A stretch of 64,000 bases of DNA from Shewanella pneumatophori (GTDB lineage: Bacteria; Pseudomonadota; Gammaproteobacteria; Enterobacterales; Shewanellaceae). Each line of letters starts with the position of its first letter. The stretch's first letter is position 1. Below are positions 1 to 8,897 of the stretch, piece after piece. The DNA is taken from NCBI RefSeq assembly GCF_023283895.1, contig NZ_JAKILB010000009.1, positions 62,001 to 126,000 of the forward strand, written 5' to 3'. The notes below the pieces were generated by a model, which made no database searches, was not told where the DNA came from, and worked only from the letters and a program-made list of their open reading frames with translations. The position numbers and the translations under genes were made by a program.

Positions 1-1114
1 GCGCCATAAAGAACAAGCTGCCCATAAAGGCGACAGGTAAACCCATTGCCACCCAAAAAGAGTAACGCAAGCTAAAAAACAGCCACATACATAAAAAAAC
101 CAGCACCACACCTTGCCAACCATTTTTAATCAGCATGGTTAGACGATCCCACAGCAGTGAACTGAGATCATTTGAAGTGCTAATAGTGATGCCATTTGGT
201 GTACGCAATTTTTCTGCATCTAAAAAGCCAATGACTTCCTCTTTTAAACGCAGTGAGTCTTGAGATTTGTTTTTAAATACAGTCAAAATGGCGGCTTGTT
301 CGCCATCAAAGCGAATACTTTCTTCGTCTAGTTCAAATCTATCGGTAATAGTCGCAATATCTCTTAGGCGTACTAAGCCACCTTGGGCATTAGAGCGGAT
401 CACGATATTCGCAAGTCGCTCAGGCTCAACTTCACGTTGATCGAATCTAATTAGAATATTTTTACTTGCAGTTTCAACCGTACCGCTAGGTAGCTGTACG
501 TTTTGCTGCTCAATTTGATTAGCAACATCAGCAACGCTCATACCTAAACGCTTTATTGCACCAAGTGAGACTTCCACCAGCAATTGATGCTGTGAAAATC
601 CTGCTATTTCGACTTGGCTGATACTAGTATCAAGCTTTAAACGACGCTTTAAGTCCTCGGCATAAGCTTTAAGTTCTGGCTTGCTGGTTGAGGCCGATAC
701 TGCGATGTCGATAATGCGCTCGTTAAAGTCAAGTTCCTCAACAATTGGCGGCTCAATCTCTGCGGGGAAATCCTTAATTGCAGAAATTTTAGTTTGCACG
801 TCAACCAAGCTTCTACCTAAGTCGGCATTGTCCTCCAGCTTTAAGGTCATACGTGCTACGCCTTCTAGCGCATCACATTTGGTTTCAGTAATACTGCCAA
901 GACTGTCTACCGCATCTTCCATTCTCAGGCAGAGATTTTCTTCTACATCTTGCGGCGACGCACCAGGCAGTACAACTTGAGCACTAATGTAGTTTTTTGA
1001 AAACTCTGGAAATGTCTCACGTTTAAGCTCAGGTAATGCCTTAATACCCAACACAATAAACGCTAACATCAGCAGTGTGGTGGCTGTGGGGTGGCGAACA
1101 AAAAAACCGATCAC
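1..1114 (-). CDS. RND efflux permease, N-terminal part (cut by window edge)
   Basis: Inner-membrane proton-driven pump of the AcrB/HAE1 family; about 371 residues are visible and the C-terminal two thirds lie outside the window. The frame begins with GTG at 1112-1114, overlapping the TGA of the upstream adaptor gene, and reads MIGFFVRHPTATTLLMLAF, the usual first membrane helix of RND pumps. Further on, PGASPQDVEENL is the typical porter-domain start, and near the window edge NGWQGVVLVFLCMWLFFSLR is the conserved second membrane helix. It is translationally coupled to the adaptor, so the two should form one tripartite pump with an outer-membrane channel encoded elsewhere. The substrate cannot be told from this part. 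Confidence 0.88.
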   Translation of the reverse strand, partial: MIGFFVRHPTATTLLMLAFIVLGIKALPELKRETFPEFSKNYISAQVVLPGASPQDVEENLCLRMEDAVDSLGSITETKCDALEGVARMTLKLEDNADLGRSLVDVQTKISAIKDFPAEIEPPIVEELDFNERIIDIAVSASTSKPELKAYAEDLKRRLKLDTSISQVEIAGFSQHQLLVEVSLGAIKRLGMSVADVANQIEQQNVQLPSGTVETASKNILIRFDQREVEPERLANIVIRSNAQGGLVRLRDIATITDRFELDEESIRFDGEQAAILTVFKNKSQDSLRLKEEVIGFLDAEKLRTPNGITISTSNDLSSLLWDRLTMLIKNGWQGVVLVFLCMWLFFSLRYSFWVAMGLPVAFMGSLFFMA

Positions 1115-2454
1115 GGCTGCATCTCCCCATTTGCCGGCTCAGATCCGCTAGCATCATTGCTTTGAGTTCGCAGCATCATACCGTTAACCGCAGGAATAAG
1201 ATCGGTTAGTACTAACTGCATACCTTCAACTAATTCACCATCGACTGCGGCTTGGCCTTCCTGACGGAATAAAACATTAACATCAACAAGTTGCAAACGG
1301 TTATCTTGATTCATGATATACAGTTTGTCGCCATGTAATGCACGCTCAGGCACCATCCAGTAGTTACGTTCGCCGCCTTTAATTCTAGCGCTAACAAACA
1401 TACCGTTTACGAGTGGTGGCGATTGGCCGATTTTAAGCTCGCGATACTCTTGCTCAACCTGAAGCACCACACTTACGGTCGCAAGTGTGGGGTCAACCGT
1501 TTCACCAATACGATTAATTGCAGCTGGCCAGCTAAACGAATAGGTTGCGCCTTTAAGGGTGATTTCAGCTGTTAAGCCTAACGCTTCTGCGCGAGGCAAT
1601 TGCCCCATTTCTGCTTTGGGTTGATTAGCGGTTTTCATCAAGGTCATCACATCACCGAGAGACACCTGCGCTTCAACTTCCATTACCTCAATGCCATTAA
1701 TCCGTGCAAGCACTTGCTGTGGTGATACCACTTGGTTGTTTTCTACGTTAACTTCAGCAACACGGCCCTCAAAAGGTAATCTGATTTCTGTCTTAGTTAA
1801 CTGGCTCTGTGCTTCTTGTTCTCGGGCAATAGCTTGTTGTAATTGCGCTTTAAGAATATCTGCCTCGTTTGGCATTAGGTTTAAGCTGTTATCTAATTCT
1901 TGCAACTTTTGCTGCTGCGCCAATAGATTTTGCCTTTCACCGTCTAGCTCTGATTGTGAGATCAGGTTTTGCTTACGTAATGTTTCTTTACGCTTCAAAT
2001 CAGATTTGACTAGGTCGTAGCGGTTATTTTCTATCTGGAGCGATAACTGAAGATTTTTAAGTTGTAACGCTTTACCAGCAAGTTGACCTTCGAGGGCTTT
2101 ACGGTCTGCTTGTGCTTGAGACAAGCGAATTTGGTAATCAAGTGGGTCAATGGATAATAATAAAGTGTCTTTAGCGAGGATTTTACCCACCGCTAGATCA
2201 GGGTGCTTATACACCACACGCCCACCCACTTCGGGTAATAACTGCCACTGAATTTTAGGACTCACTCGACCAAACGCGTCAACTTGTGCAATAACAGGAA
2301 CTTGCTTAAGCGTGGTCACTTCAACCAGCTTGCTCGGCTCTGACTGTAACTCAAGCGGTGGGTGGCTACGCAATTTCACCACCAAAACAAGGACAACAAT
2401 CCCAACGGCCAAGGCAGGGAAAAAATACCAGCGCTTACCTTTATAGCTAGACAT
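1111..2454 (-). CDS. RND efflux periplasmic adaptor (membrane fusion protein)
   Basis: 447 residues, HlyD/AcrA type. A single N-terminal membrane anchor (about residues 10-27) is followed by a half-lipoyl segment, a long coiled-coil hairpin (about residues 105-215, rich in Q, L, K and E), the second lipoyl half (IRLPFEGRVAEVNVENNQVV) and beta-barrel domains. There is no lipobox cysteine, so it is held by the uncleaved helix. The ATG overlaps the stop of the TetR remnant by one base (TAATG) and its own stop overlaps the GTG of the permease, so regulator, adaptor and pump are one operon. Its role is to bridge the permease to an outer-membrane channel. Confidence 0.9.
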   Translation of the reverse strand: MSSYKGKRWYFFPALAVGIVVLVLVVKLRSHPPLELQSEPSKLVEVTTLKQVPVIAQVDAFGRVSPKIQWQLLPEVGGRVVYKHPDLAVGKILAKDTLLLSIDPLDYQIRLSQAQADRKALEGQLAGKALQLKNLQLSLQIENNRYDLVKSDLKRKETLRKQNLISQSELDGERQNLLAQQQKLQELDNSLNLMPNEADILKAQLQQAIAREQEAQSQLTKTEIRLPFEGRVAEVNVENNQVVSPQQVLARINGIEVMEVEAQVSLGDVMTLMKTANQPKAEMGQLPRAEALGLTAEITLKGATYSFSWPAAINRIGETVDPTLATVSVVLQVEQEYRELKIGQSPPLVNGMFVSARIKGGERNYWMVPERALHGDKLYIMNQDNRLQLVDVNVLFRQEGQAAVDGELVEGMQLVLTDLIPAVNGMMLRTQSNDASGSEPANGEMQP

Positions 2455-2735
2455 TAGCGCTTTCCTCCAGACATACCATGTTCGAGCAAAGCAATGTTGT
2501 GTTTGGCCAGTTGTTGATAAAATTCTTCATTAAGTTGATAACCATGTAATTTTGCCATTGGAGGTGGCATGACAAAGGGAAAAATCATTAAGCTCAGCAG
2601 CGACATCTTCAGCAATTGCGGATCAAGCTCGCCCCACCCTTCTAATAGTTGTTGCGGTATTGGCGTTAGCTCAGCGATAGGTTGAAATAATTTATAGATC
2701 ACCCCTTTTGCTTCAACAGAATGTTCTGAACTCAT
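2454..2735 (-). pseudogene. TetR-family regulator remnant lacking its DNA-binding domain
   Basis: 93 codons that resemble only the C-terminal ligand-binding half of a TetR/AcrR regulator: the stretch DPQLLKMSLLSLMIFPFVMP and the final KHNIALLEHGM match how such proteins usually end. A whole TetR protein has about 200 residues with a helix-turn-helix in the first 50. Upstream of the ATG the frame is closed by a TAG only seven codons earlier, and no helix-turn-helix appears in any frame between here and yqfB. I read it as a 5'-deleted regulator of the pump that follows. A short protein using a GTG or TTG elsewhere cannot save the HTH. Confidence 0.55.
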
Positions 2736-2787
2736 CAGTTGAATAACACAAGTCTACTGTCTGCTTTGGGATATTGCATGAATTATC

Positions 2788-2816
2788 GTTATTCAAAAAC
2801 CAGAGTTTTGAATAAC
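2788..2816. promoter_or_regulatory. Palindrome upstream of the efflux operon, candidate TetR operator
   Basis: GTTATTCAAAA (2788-2798) and TTTTGAATAAC (2806-2816) are perfect inverted arms around a 7-base centre. The site lies about 50 bases upstream of the truncated regulator frame. Autoregulated TetR genes usually carry such a palindrome over their promoter. It has no T-tract suited to a terminator for yqfB on the minus strand. Assignment as operator is inference. Confidence 0.45.
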
Positions 2817-2902
2817 CGCACACTCAGATAATTTAATGAAAAATAACGACTAAGAAGTTGAACTAAATGAGTTTAAAGCGAATTAAACTCATTTAATTTG
2901 GA

Positions 2903-3217
2903 TTAGACTAACTTAAAGTGGATCAGATACAGTGCCTCAATTCCGGGGTAAATTTGTCTAATTAAGGTTTTAAGCTCAGCTAAGCTCATATTCTCTTGCT
3001 CAGCGTGCGTATCATTTAAGTCATCATAAGCCACGCGGCTAACTGAGAGAATATCAAGCTCGCCATAACAACGGCCATCTTCTAAATTAGACACGCTCAC
3101 ACGCTGCCCTGCTTGATAATAAGACTCTGACTCGTCACGCAGTGTGATAGTTTTATTGCCGGCTAAAATATCAGCCTCAAAGCGACTGAAAAAAGTGATA
3201 CTGCTTGGTGGATTCAT
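2903..3217 (-). CDS. yqfB: N4-acetylcytidine amidohydrolase YqfB (ASCH domain)
   Basis: 104 residues, one more than E. coli YqfB. ITFF-RF-DILAG-KTIT-RDESES and HAEQENM are conserved with that protein. The family hydrolyses N4-acetylcytidine to cytidine and acetate, a nucleoside salvage step in the cytosol. The catalytic trio known for E. coli (Lys21, Thr24, Glu74) corresponds here to Lys22, Thr25 and Glu75, all present. It is monocistronic: the efflux operon downstream starts behind its own palindrome. Confidence 0.9.
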   Translation of the reverse strand: MNPPSSITFFSRFEADILAGNKTITLRDESESYYQAGQRVSVSNLEDGRCYGELDILSVSRVAYDDLNDTHAEQENMSLAELKTLIRQIYPGIEALYLIHFKLV

Positions 3218-3445
3218 ACTTTAGTAAACTCAGGTGCACACCACAATTGATGCTTTGGGGTATTTTAAAGGCATCATTAAATTTGGTATAGCATTTTTAA
3301 TACGGCTAGCCCCTTTAGACTCAATACTGCTGTAGCAGTTGCGCGACGTTTAGGGTAAAATCCGCATCCGATTTCTAGCTTGGCGCACAATGTGCCACAA
3401 TTGTCGTACTATAGACGTTATTAATAGGCATATCGTAGAGAACTC

Positions 3446-3679
3446 ATGAACAGAAAACAGAAAATGATCAAAAAGACCGCTAAACGTGCCAAGGCTCGCC
3501 TAAACAAGCACACAGCGCCTACGATCAAAAAATATGTGTCTAAAGCTGAGCGTGCAGAGCAGCAAGCTAAGCTTGAAGCTGAAGCCGCTGAGCAAGCAGC
3601 AGAAACTGCACAAGCATCCACTGATGCAGAGACTGTAGCTGAAACCGCAAGCGAAGAGAAAGCGACTCCAGCTAGCTAA
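3446..3679 (+). CDS. DUF2986 small basic protein
   Basis: 77 residues. The first 35 are strongly basic (MNRKQKMIKKTAKRAKARLN, then KKYVSKAERA), the signature of the DUF2986 family known mainly from Shewanella and Vibrio. The last 40 residues are an Ala/Glu/Thr-rich acidic tail with coiled-coil character. GTAGAGAAC upstream of the ATG is a modest ribosome binding site. There is no signal peptide or membrane segment; a cytosolic nucleic-acid- or ribosome-binding role is possible but unproven. The function of the family is unknown to me. Confidence 0.75.
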   Translation: MNRKQKMIKKTAKRAKARLNKHTAPTIKKYVSKAERAEQQAKLEAEAAEQAAETAQASTDAETVAETASEEKATPAS

Positions 3680-3712
3680 TCATTCGCGTTAAATAAGATT
3701 AACGCAAATGAT
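3679..3712. terminator. Hairpin between convergent DUF2986 and MATE genes
   Basis: ATCATTCGCGTTAA and TTAACGCAAATGAT form a 14-base stem with one mismatch around a 6-base loop. It starts on the last base of the DUF2986 stop codon and lies just past the MATE stop, so it could serve both genes. The T-tract is weak on either side. Confidence 0.45.
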
Positions 3713-3723
3713 CTTCAATGAGC

Positions 3724-5247
3724 TTATTTGGCTGGCCCCTTTTCTTCCTTGCCGCCAATAAGCTCAGCAACTTCTTTAGCCACAACACAATCTTGCTCTT
3801 CATTACCTATCGCCATATTGGCACAAGATGATGACAACGGGTTTTGGCTACTTAAGCTTAACTCCTCATCAAATTCGCTTTTCTCTTCTTCAACGGTTGC
3901 AGTCTGGCCGCTAGCAGTTACGCTCATGCTTTGTACTTTATCTACCAGACGATAAGCGACTACAACACCCAGAACACCAAAGATAATTGAGCCTATTGCT
4001 TGGCCAACCAATACGCCATACACCCCGCCCCACTGCGCACCAAAATAAACAAATGGGATAGTACCTATTGTGGCTTTACCCACGTTAAACAAGGTCGAGT
4101 ACTTCGCTTTACCTAAGTTATTAAATGATGCGTTAGCTACAAATAAAATACCGGAGAACACAAAAAATACTGCAATATAACTGCAGAAGAACACAATAAG
4201 CTCGGCCGCATCGCCTTGCATATCAAATACACTCACAATTTGATTGCGAGTTAAAAACAGCAGTAACGACACCCCAAGCACATACGCCGCACAAAATTGA
4301 ATTGCTCGAGTAAGTGACTCTCTAACCCGCTCAAACTCAAGCGCTCCATAATTTTGCCCAACAATCGGGCCAATAGCGCCTGATAAGGCAAAGATCATCC
4401 CGAATGACACAGGGATCAATCGACCTAGAATTGCCCAACCAGCAACATAACTATCACCAAAGTCAGCAATCGCTCGCGTGACGACCGCATTACCTATTGG
4501 CGTTGCTACATTGGTTAGCATTGCAGGCCCTGCAATGGCGAAAATAGGTTTTAGATCTTCAACAAAGTGATCGAAATTAAAGCGGCCAAATAGATTATGT
4601 TTTACCACTACACCTTTAGCAGCAACAGCAAACACCGCAAAGCGCGCCATCACCGAGGCTACAGCCGCCCCTTCTATGCCCATTGAGAACATAAAAATAA
4701 AGATGGGGTCAAATACTGCGTTTACACCGCCACCAATTAACGTCGACATCATCGACAGTTTGGCATCGCCAACAGCTCTTAATGCACTACCTAAGGCCAT
4801 GGCAAGGCAAATTAGTGGTAACGATGGCACCAAAATACTGAGGTAACCTTCAGCAAGTTCGGCGGTTTTTCCTGTTGCGCCTACTAAACTGAGTAGCTCA
4901 GGAATAAACATATAAACCGTAATGGCAACCAAGATACTCATCAGTAAGGTCACCACTAAGCTGTTCAGCAGTAATCGTTTTGCTTTTTCAGTTTCTTTGG
5001 CGCCAATAGAACGTGACACCAACGCGCCAAGAGCAATCGAAAGCCCAATGCCAATTGATGTAGTGAAAAACGAAATAGTGCCAGCATACCCAACAGCTGC
5101 AGCCAGCTCTTGCTCCCCTAATAAACTCAGGAAAAAGATATCTAATAAATCGACCACAAACAGCGCCGAAATACCAATAGCGGCCGTTGAGCTCATTACT
5201 AATATGTGACGTAAAATCGAGCCTTCTACAAATTTGGCAACAGCCAT
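3724..5247 (-). CDS. MATE family multidrug/toxin efflux transporter
   Basis: 507 residues with about twelve hydrophobic helices in two similar halves. The opening (GSILRHILVMSSTAAIGISA) and segments such as LDIFFLSLLGEQELAA and GPIVGQNYGA are typical of MATE antiporters, which expel cationic compounds in exchange for Na+ or H+. The last 60 residues (from about 448) form a hydrophilic tail rich in E and S plus two cysteines, longer than in most family members; its purpose is unknown. AGAGGTGTT just before the ATG is a good ribosome binding site. Substrate not predictable. Confidence 0.9.
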   Translation of the reverse strand: MAVAKFVEGSILRHILVMSSTAAIGISALFVVDLLDIFFLSLLGEQELAAAVGYAGTISFFTTSIGIGLSIALGALVSRSIGAKETEKAKRLLLNSLVVTLLMSILVAITVYMFIPELLSLVGATGKTAELAEGYLSILVPSLPLICLAMALGSALRAVGDAKLSMMSTLIGGGVNAVFDPIFIFMFSMGIEGAAVASVMARFAVFAVAAKGVVVKHNLFGRFNFDHFVEDLKPIFAIAGPAMLTNVATPIGNAVVTRAIADFGDSYVAGWAILGRLIPVSFGMIFALSGAIGPIVGQNYGALEFERVRESLTRAIQFCAAYVLGVSLLLFLTRNQIVSVFDMQGDAAELIVFFCSYIAVFFVFSGILFVANASFNNLGKAKYSTLFNVGKATIGTIPFVYFGAQWGGVYGVLVGQAIGSIIFGVLGVVVAYRLVDKVQSMSVTASGQTATVEEEKSEFDEELSLSSQNPLSSSCANMAIGNEEQDCVVAKEVAELIGGKEEKGPAK

Positions 5248-5309
5248 AACACCTCTTAGCCTTAAGCTAGTCCTTTAATTAAATAAGCCTATTTTCGGCT
5301 TGAAAAACA

Positions 5310-6143
5310 CTACAATTCACTCTCAAGCTCACTGCCGCAATGATTACAATAAAGCGCATCGTTTTCATGTCCGACTTTCAAGCAATTACTGCAACGTCTT
5401 AAATCCCTTGTACGGCCAATTTCTTGAGATATTTCAGCGGTTAATATCCCTGTTGGAATAGCAATTATCGAATAACCTAATAACATGGTAAATGCAGCAA
5501 TAGCCTGCCCCAATGGCGTTCCAGGAGTTATATCGCCGTATCCAACAGTAGTTATCGTCACGATGGTCCAATAAATTGATTTAGGGATCGATGTAAAACC
5601 GTTTTCAGGTCCTTCAACCACGTACATTACGGCACTTAACACCACCACGATCAAACTGACCGAGAAGAAGAAAATAAACACCTTACGCCCAGATTGCAGC
5701 ATGGCGCGCAGTAATAAGTTGCCCTCACTTAAATAGCGCAGCAGCTTTAATACGCGGAAAATCCTGAACAGGCGCAAGATCCTGATCACCATAGTGAAAT
5801 TTGCACCAGGAAACAACAATGCTAAATATGTGGGTAATACCGATAATAGGTCAACCACGCCATAAAAGCTTTTCGCGTAACTCAGTGGCTTCGCCGAGCA
5901 ATAAAGCCTTAATAGATACTCGATGGTAAAAATAACAGTAAAGCCCCATTCGAGCATAACGATAATATCGCCATAACGCTCATGTACTCTGGCCACGGTA
6001 TCGAGAAAAACCAAGGTGACACTAATGACGATACACAACATCAAACTCAGGTCGAAATAACGCCCCGCGGGGGTGTCGGTACCAAAAATAATCCGACGCA
6101 ATTTAAGTTTGAACGGACTTTCAGTTTCTTTCTCTGTTGCCAT
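5310..6143 (-). CDS. Voltage-gated-type K+ channel with C-terminal zinc ribbon
   Basis: 277 residues with six membrane segments. S4 is the arginine-rich stretch RILRLFRIFRVLKLLRYL (about 121-138) and the pore filter TVGYGD lies at 199-204, so it should conduct potassium. After S6 the tail is short and, instead of an RCK/TrkA-N domain, ends in a four-cysteine ribbon (Cys251, Cys254, Cys266, Cys269: CSNC and CNHC). Kv-type bacterial channels usually lack such a ribbon; it may bind zinc and help assembly or gating. The gene is divergent from the L,D-transpeptidase gene. Confidence 0.9.
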   Translation of the reverse strand: MATEKETESPFKLKLRRIIFGTDTPAGRYFDLSLMLCIVISVTLVFLDTVARVHERYGDIIVMLEWGFTVIFTIEYLLRLYCSAKPLSYAKSFYGVVDLLSVLPTYLALLFPGANFTMVIRILRLFRIFRVLKLLRYLSEGNLLLRAMLQSGRKVFIFFFSVSLIVVVLSAVMYVVEGPENGFTSIPKSIYWTIVTITTVGYGDITPGTPLGQAIAAFTMLLGYSIIAIPTGILTAEISQEIGRTRDLRRCSNCLKVGHENDALYCNHCGSELESEL

Positions 6144-6354
6144 TGTTGCAGCAACTCCTTACAAAAAAATCGAAGAGGCACACCAAACGTAATCGGCCTG
6201 CCAAGCTATTTTAATAAATGATATCAATAGTGTGACACGCAACTGGATTGAGCTCAAAAATAATCTTCATGTTTAACATCAACAGTAGCGTGGTTTTAAG
6301 GTAAGATAAGTTCAATTTCTCTGTTTTTTAGCGCTTAATTACACAAGGTTTTTC

Positions 6355-6858
6355 ATGGGTTTTATAGCTTGGTCATTCGGTATTGTTCTGTTTATAACTA
6401 CGAGTTTATTTTCAACGACAGCTTTTGCTATTGGTAAAATAGATCTAGTGGTCGTTAATAAATCTGATTCAAGCATGACAGTATTTAGACAAGGCAAAGC
6501 GCTAAAAACATATCGTATCGCCATGGGCGATAACCCAGTTGGTCATAAACTTACTGAGGGTGATCAGCGTACGCCTGAAGGCCGCTATATTTTAGATTAC
6601 AAGAAATCTGATAGTGCTTACTACCGCGCAATTCATATCTCTTATCCCAATGACGAAGACCGCTTACGCGCCAATGCCCTAGGCATTAATCCGGGCGGAC
6701 AGATAATGATCCATGGCGAAAACCCGAATTCTAATCTCTCACCAGAAGAAGCTCAGCAATATAACTGGACCGATGGTTGTATTGCGGTAACCAACGCTGA
6801 AATGGATGAGCTTTGGCTGGCTATTGATGCAGGGATCCCGATAGAGATCTGGCCCTAA
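6355..6858 (+). CDS. L,D-transpeptidase family protein (YkuD domain)
   Basis: 167 residues with a signal peptide that ends near residue 25 (TTAFA). The YkuD catalytic signature is present: His120 in IMIHGENPN and the nucleophile Cys142 in WTDGCIAVTN. Such enzymes make 3-3 peptidoglycan cross-links or attach proteins to meso-diaminopimelate in the periplasm; some short relatives are amidases. There is no LysM or peptidoglycan-binding domain, so it is the minimal YafK/ErfK-like form. It may be followed in the same transcript by the yecM-like gene 94 bases downstream. Confidence 0.88.
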   Translation: MGFIAWSFGIVLFITTSLFSTTAFAIGKIDLVVVNKSDSSMTVFRQGKALKTYRIAMGDNPVGHKLTEGDQRTPEGRYILDYKKSDSAYYRAIHISYPNDEDRLRANALGINPGGQIMIHGENPNSNLSPEEAQQYNWTDGCIAVTNAEMDELWLAIDAGIPIEIWP

Positions 6859-6952
6859 ACTCATATCCGCTTTTTATGACAAACGCTGTCAACTAAGCAG
6901 CGTTGATATACATTATTACTTTCCCACGCCCATGCAGCATTAAGGCACAACA

Positions 6953-7513
6953 ATGACATACCAAGAATTAATTAATAGCTGGTCTACTTTTAGCAGTGAG
7001 ATTCAAGCATTTACACAAGACCTAGGATTAGACACATTAGCACTGGAATGTGACCATACTGCGTTAAGAGTTAACAGTAATCAAAGCGCAGATCTGTTGC
7101 GCCATGAGTTTGCCAGAGTCGGTAACATCATCTCTGATAACATGATCAACGGCCGCCCTATTTTAATCATCGAACTTAACACGCCGTTAATGATGGGCAA
7201 TACAGCCATCGAGTGTGTCGAACTGCCCTACCCGAGCGACAAAGTGTATCCACAACAAGGTTGGGAGCACATTGAACTGGTACTTGATTGCGGCGCAGCA
7301 GATTGTGATGAACTCACTCATGCGCTACTTGAAAAAGCGCCGCAACTTGCTGCAATTATCGCAGGCGAAACCGAGATCAAAGTAAAGATGAGCTCACCAA
7401 AAGGTGATAAAGAACGCTTAGCGAACCCAACTATCGCCTTTAAGAAAAATGGCCTTTGTATCAAAGTCCACTCTCAAAGTATAAAAGCCGTTATTGCCTC
7501 AGAAGCAGAGTAA
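6953..7513 (+). CDS. yecM: YecM-like VOC family protein
   Basis: 186 residues, close to E. coli YecM in length and in several blocks: CDHTALRV, DNMINGRPI, VELPYPSDKVYP, GWEHIELVL and SSPKGDKERLANPT. The fold is that of the vicinal-oxygen-chelate (glyoxalase) group, with conserved His and Glu (GWEHIE) likely to bind a metal. No reaction is established for YecM. It is cytosolic (no signal) and is followed directly by a strong terminator. Confidence 0.88.
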   Translation: MTYQELINSWSTFSSEIQAFTQDLGLDTLALECDHTALRVNSNQSADLLRHEFARVGNIISDNMINGRPILIIELNTPLMMGNTAIECVELPYPSDKVYPQQGWEHIELVLDCGAADCDELTHALLEKAPQLAAIIAGETEIKVKMSSPKGDKERLANPTIAFKKNGLCIKVHSQSIKAVIASEAE

Positions 7514-7520
7514 CTATTAG

Positions 7521-7560
7521 AGGGGAAGATTAAAGCCAAAGTGCATTCTTCCCCTTTTCC
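7521..7560 (+). terminator. Rho-independent terminator after yecM-like gene
   Basis: AGGGGAAGA (7521-7529) pairs with TCTTCCCCT (7547-7555), a perfect 9-base stem with a 17-base loop, followed by TTTTCC. It begins 7 bases after the stop codon. Confidence 0.75.
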
Positions 7561-7776
7561 TCAAGCTAAAACCATCAGCTGTGCCAAGCTCTATATTCAC
7601 GGCTTAAATTCCATAGCTGCATCAACTTACTGATCCCCTTGCTACGTCCAATCGTAATAACTTTCACGCGCTTATTATCGTAAAACTAACCTTGCTAGTA
7701 CTGGCCCAAAGCGCTATCACTTTTTGGGAGCTAGATATTGAGTTAGCACACTTCGAATACTGTAAGGAATATAAAT

Positions 7777-8481
7777 GTGAATGTATTGATAGTTGGCGGC
7801 TCTGGCGGTATCGGCTTGGCACTAGTAAAACATTACCTAACATCCAATGATGTAAACGTATTTGCGACCTACCGGACTCAAAAGCCTTTCCTTAATCACC
7901 CTAACCTGGCTTGGTATAAAGTTAATGTGACAGTAGAAAGTGACATCGAAGAACTTGCCAATCAGCTTCCCAGTCTACGCTTACTGATAAACGCTGTAGG
8001 TATGCTCCATGATGGTGAGCATAATCCTGAGAAAAGTATAAAAGAATTTAATAGTGATTTTTTCAACAAGAATATTGCCATCAATGTCACGCCTAGCTTG
8101 CTGCTAGCAACGTATTTCTCGAAACATTTAACTGCTAAATCTACGAGTCACTTTATTACTATTTCCGCCAAAATAGGCAGCATTGAGGATAATCGTCTAG
8201 GTGGCTGGGTAAGCTATAGAAGCTCAAAGGCAGCGCTAAACATGGCGATGAAAACCATCAGTATCGAATGGCGTTTCAAGCAGGCTAATACCTGCGTATT
8301 AGTATTTCACCCAGGTACCACAGATACAGAGTTATCCAAGCGTTTTCAGCGTAATGTGCCGGAGGGAAAACTATTTACCCCTGAATATGTAGCCAATTGT
8401 CTAAGCCGAATCATCCGTGATACCAGCTCAAGTGATACTGGTAAGTTTTATAGTTACGATGGCTCTATATTGCCTTGGTAA
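7777..8481 (+). CDS. Short-chain dehydrogenase/reductase (C-factor/CsgA-like)
   Basis: 234 residues. The GTG start at 7777 has TAAGGAAT eight bases upstream; an ATG two bases earlier reads straight into TGA. The N-terminal VGGSGGIGLAL is the glycine-rich NAD(P)-binding loop, and YRSSKAALN supplies the catalytic Tyr and Lys (YxxxK) with a Ser in ITISAKIGS. Short SDRs of this type resemble the Myxococcus C-factor and many unassigned oxidoreductases; the substrate is unknown. It stands alone after a terminator with a 263-base leader region and looks like an accessory gene. Confidence 0.85.
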   Translation: MNVLIVGGSGGIGLALVKHYLTSNDVNVFATYRTQKPFLNHPNLAWYKVNVTVESDIEELANQLPSLRLLINAVGMLHDGEHNPEKSIKEFNSDFFNKNIAINVTPSLLLATYFSKHLTAKSTSHFITISAKIGSIEDNRLGGWVSYRSSKAALNMAMKTISIEWRFKQANTCVLVFHPGTTDTELSKRFQRNVPEGKLFTPEYVANCLSRIIRDTSSSDTGKFYSYDGSILPW

Positions 8482-8530
8482 GTAAATACTGAATATGAAA
8501 TTTATTGAACAGAAAGTTTGCAAGAACTTG

Positions 8531-8794
8531 CTAATCAAGACGTAAACAAGAGGTACCGCCACACTTGGCTTTGACATGTCGTATAGAACGTACAAACTCG
8601 GAAATAGCACAAATAGTTAAACTCAGTGTTATCACTAGATCTATGCCCACATGACTGCTCAAACTCTGAGCTAATGATGGCTCGCTATATATCAATCCCC
8701 CCAATATACGACCGGCATTAAATAAGCTCGCGATAATAATAACGGGGCAAATAATCAAACCGAACCAAAACCAAAATTGTTTGAATATTTTCAT
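8531..8794 (-). CDS. Small membrane protein, unknown
   Basis: 87 residues with two hydrophobic segments (about 6-34, interrupted by NAGR, and 50-65) and a basic C-terminus containing two cysteines. AAAAGGAT sits six bases before the ATG, which is why I accept it as real. It is convergent with the dehydrogenase and lies downstream of the terminator of the M14 gene, so it must have its own promoter. I do not recognise the family. Confidence 0.55.
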   Translation of the reverse strand: MKIFKQFWFWFGLIICPVIIIASLFNAGRILGGLIYSEPSLAQSLSSHVGIDLVITLSLTICAISEFVRSIRHVKAKCGGTSCLRLD

Positions 8795-8840
8795 TTAAAT
8801 CCTTTTAAATATATTTTTAAACGGGACATACTAGAAACCC

Positions 8841-8872
8841 AAAAGCCTGAAATCAGTTTCAGGCTTTTATTT
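8841..8872. terminator. Terminator after the M14 metallohydrolase gene
   Basis: AAAAGCCTGAAA (8841-8852) and TTTCAGGCTTTT (8857-8868) form a perfect 12-base stem with the tetraloop TCAG. T-rich sequence flanks it on both strands. It lies 30 bases past the stop of the minus-strand gene. Confidence 0.8.
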
Positions 8873-8897
8873 TTACAACATTCAAAAATTAAACTAA

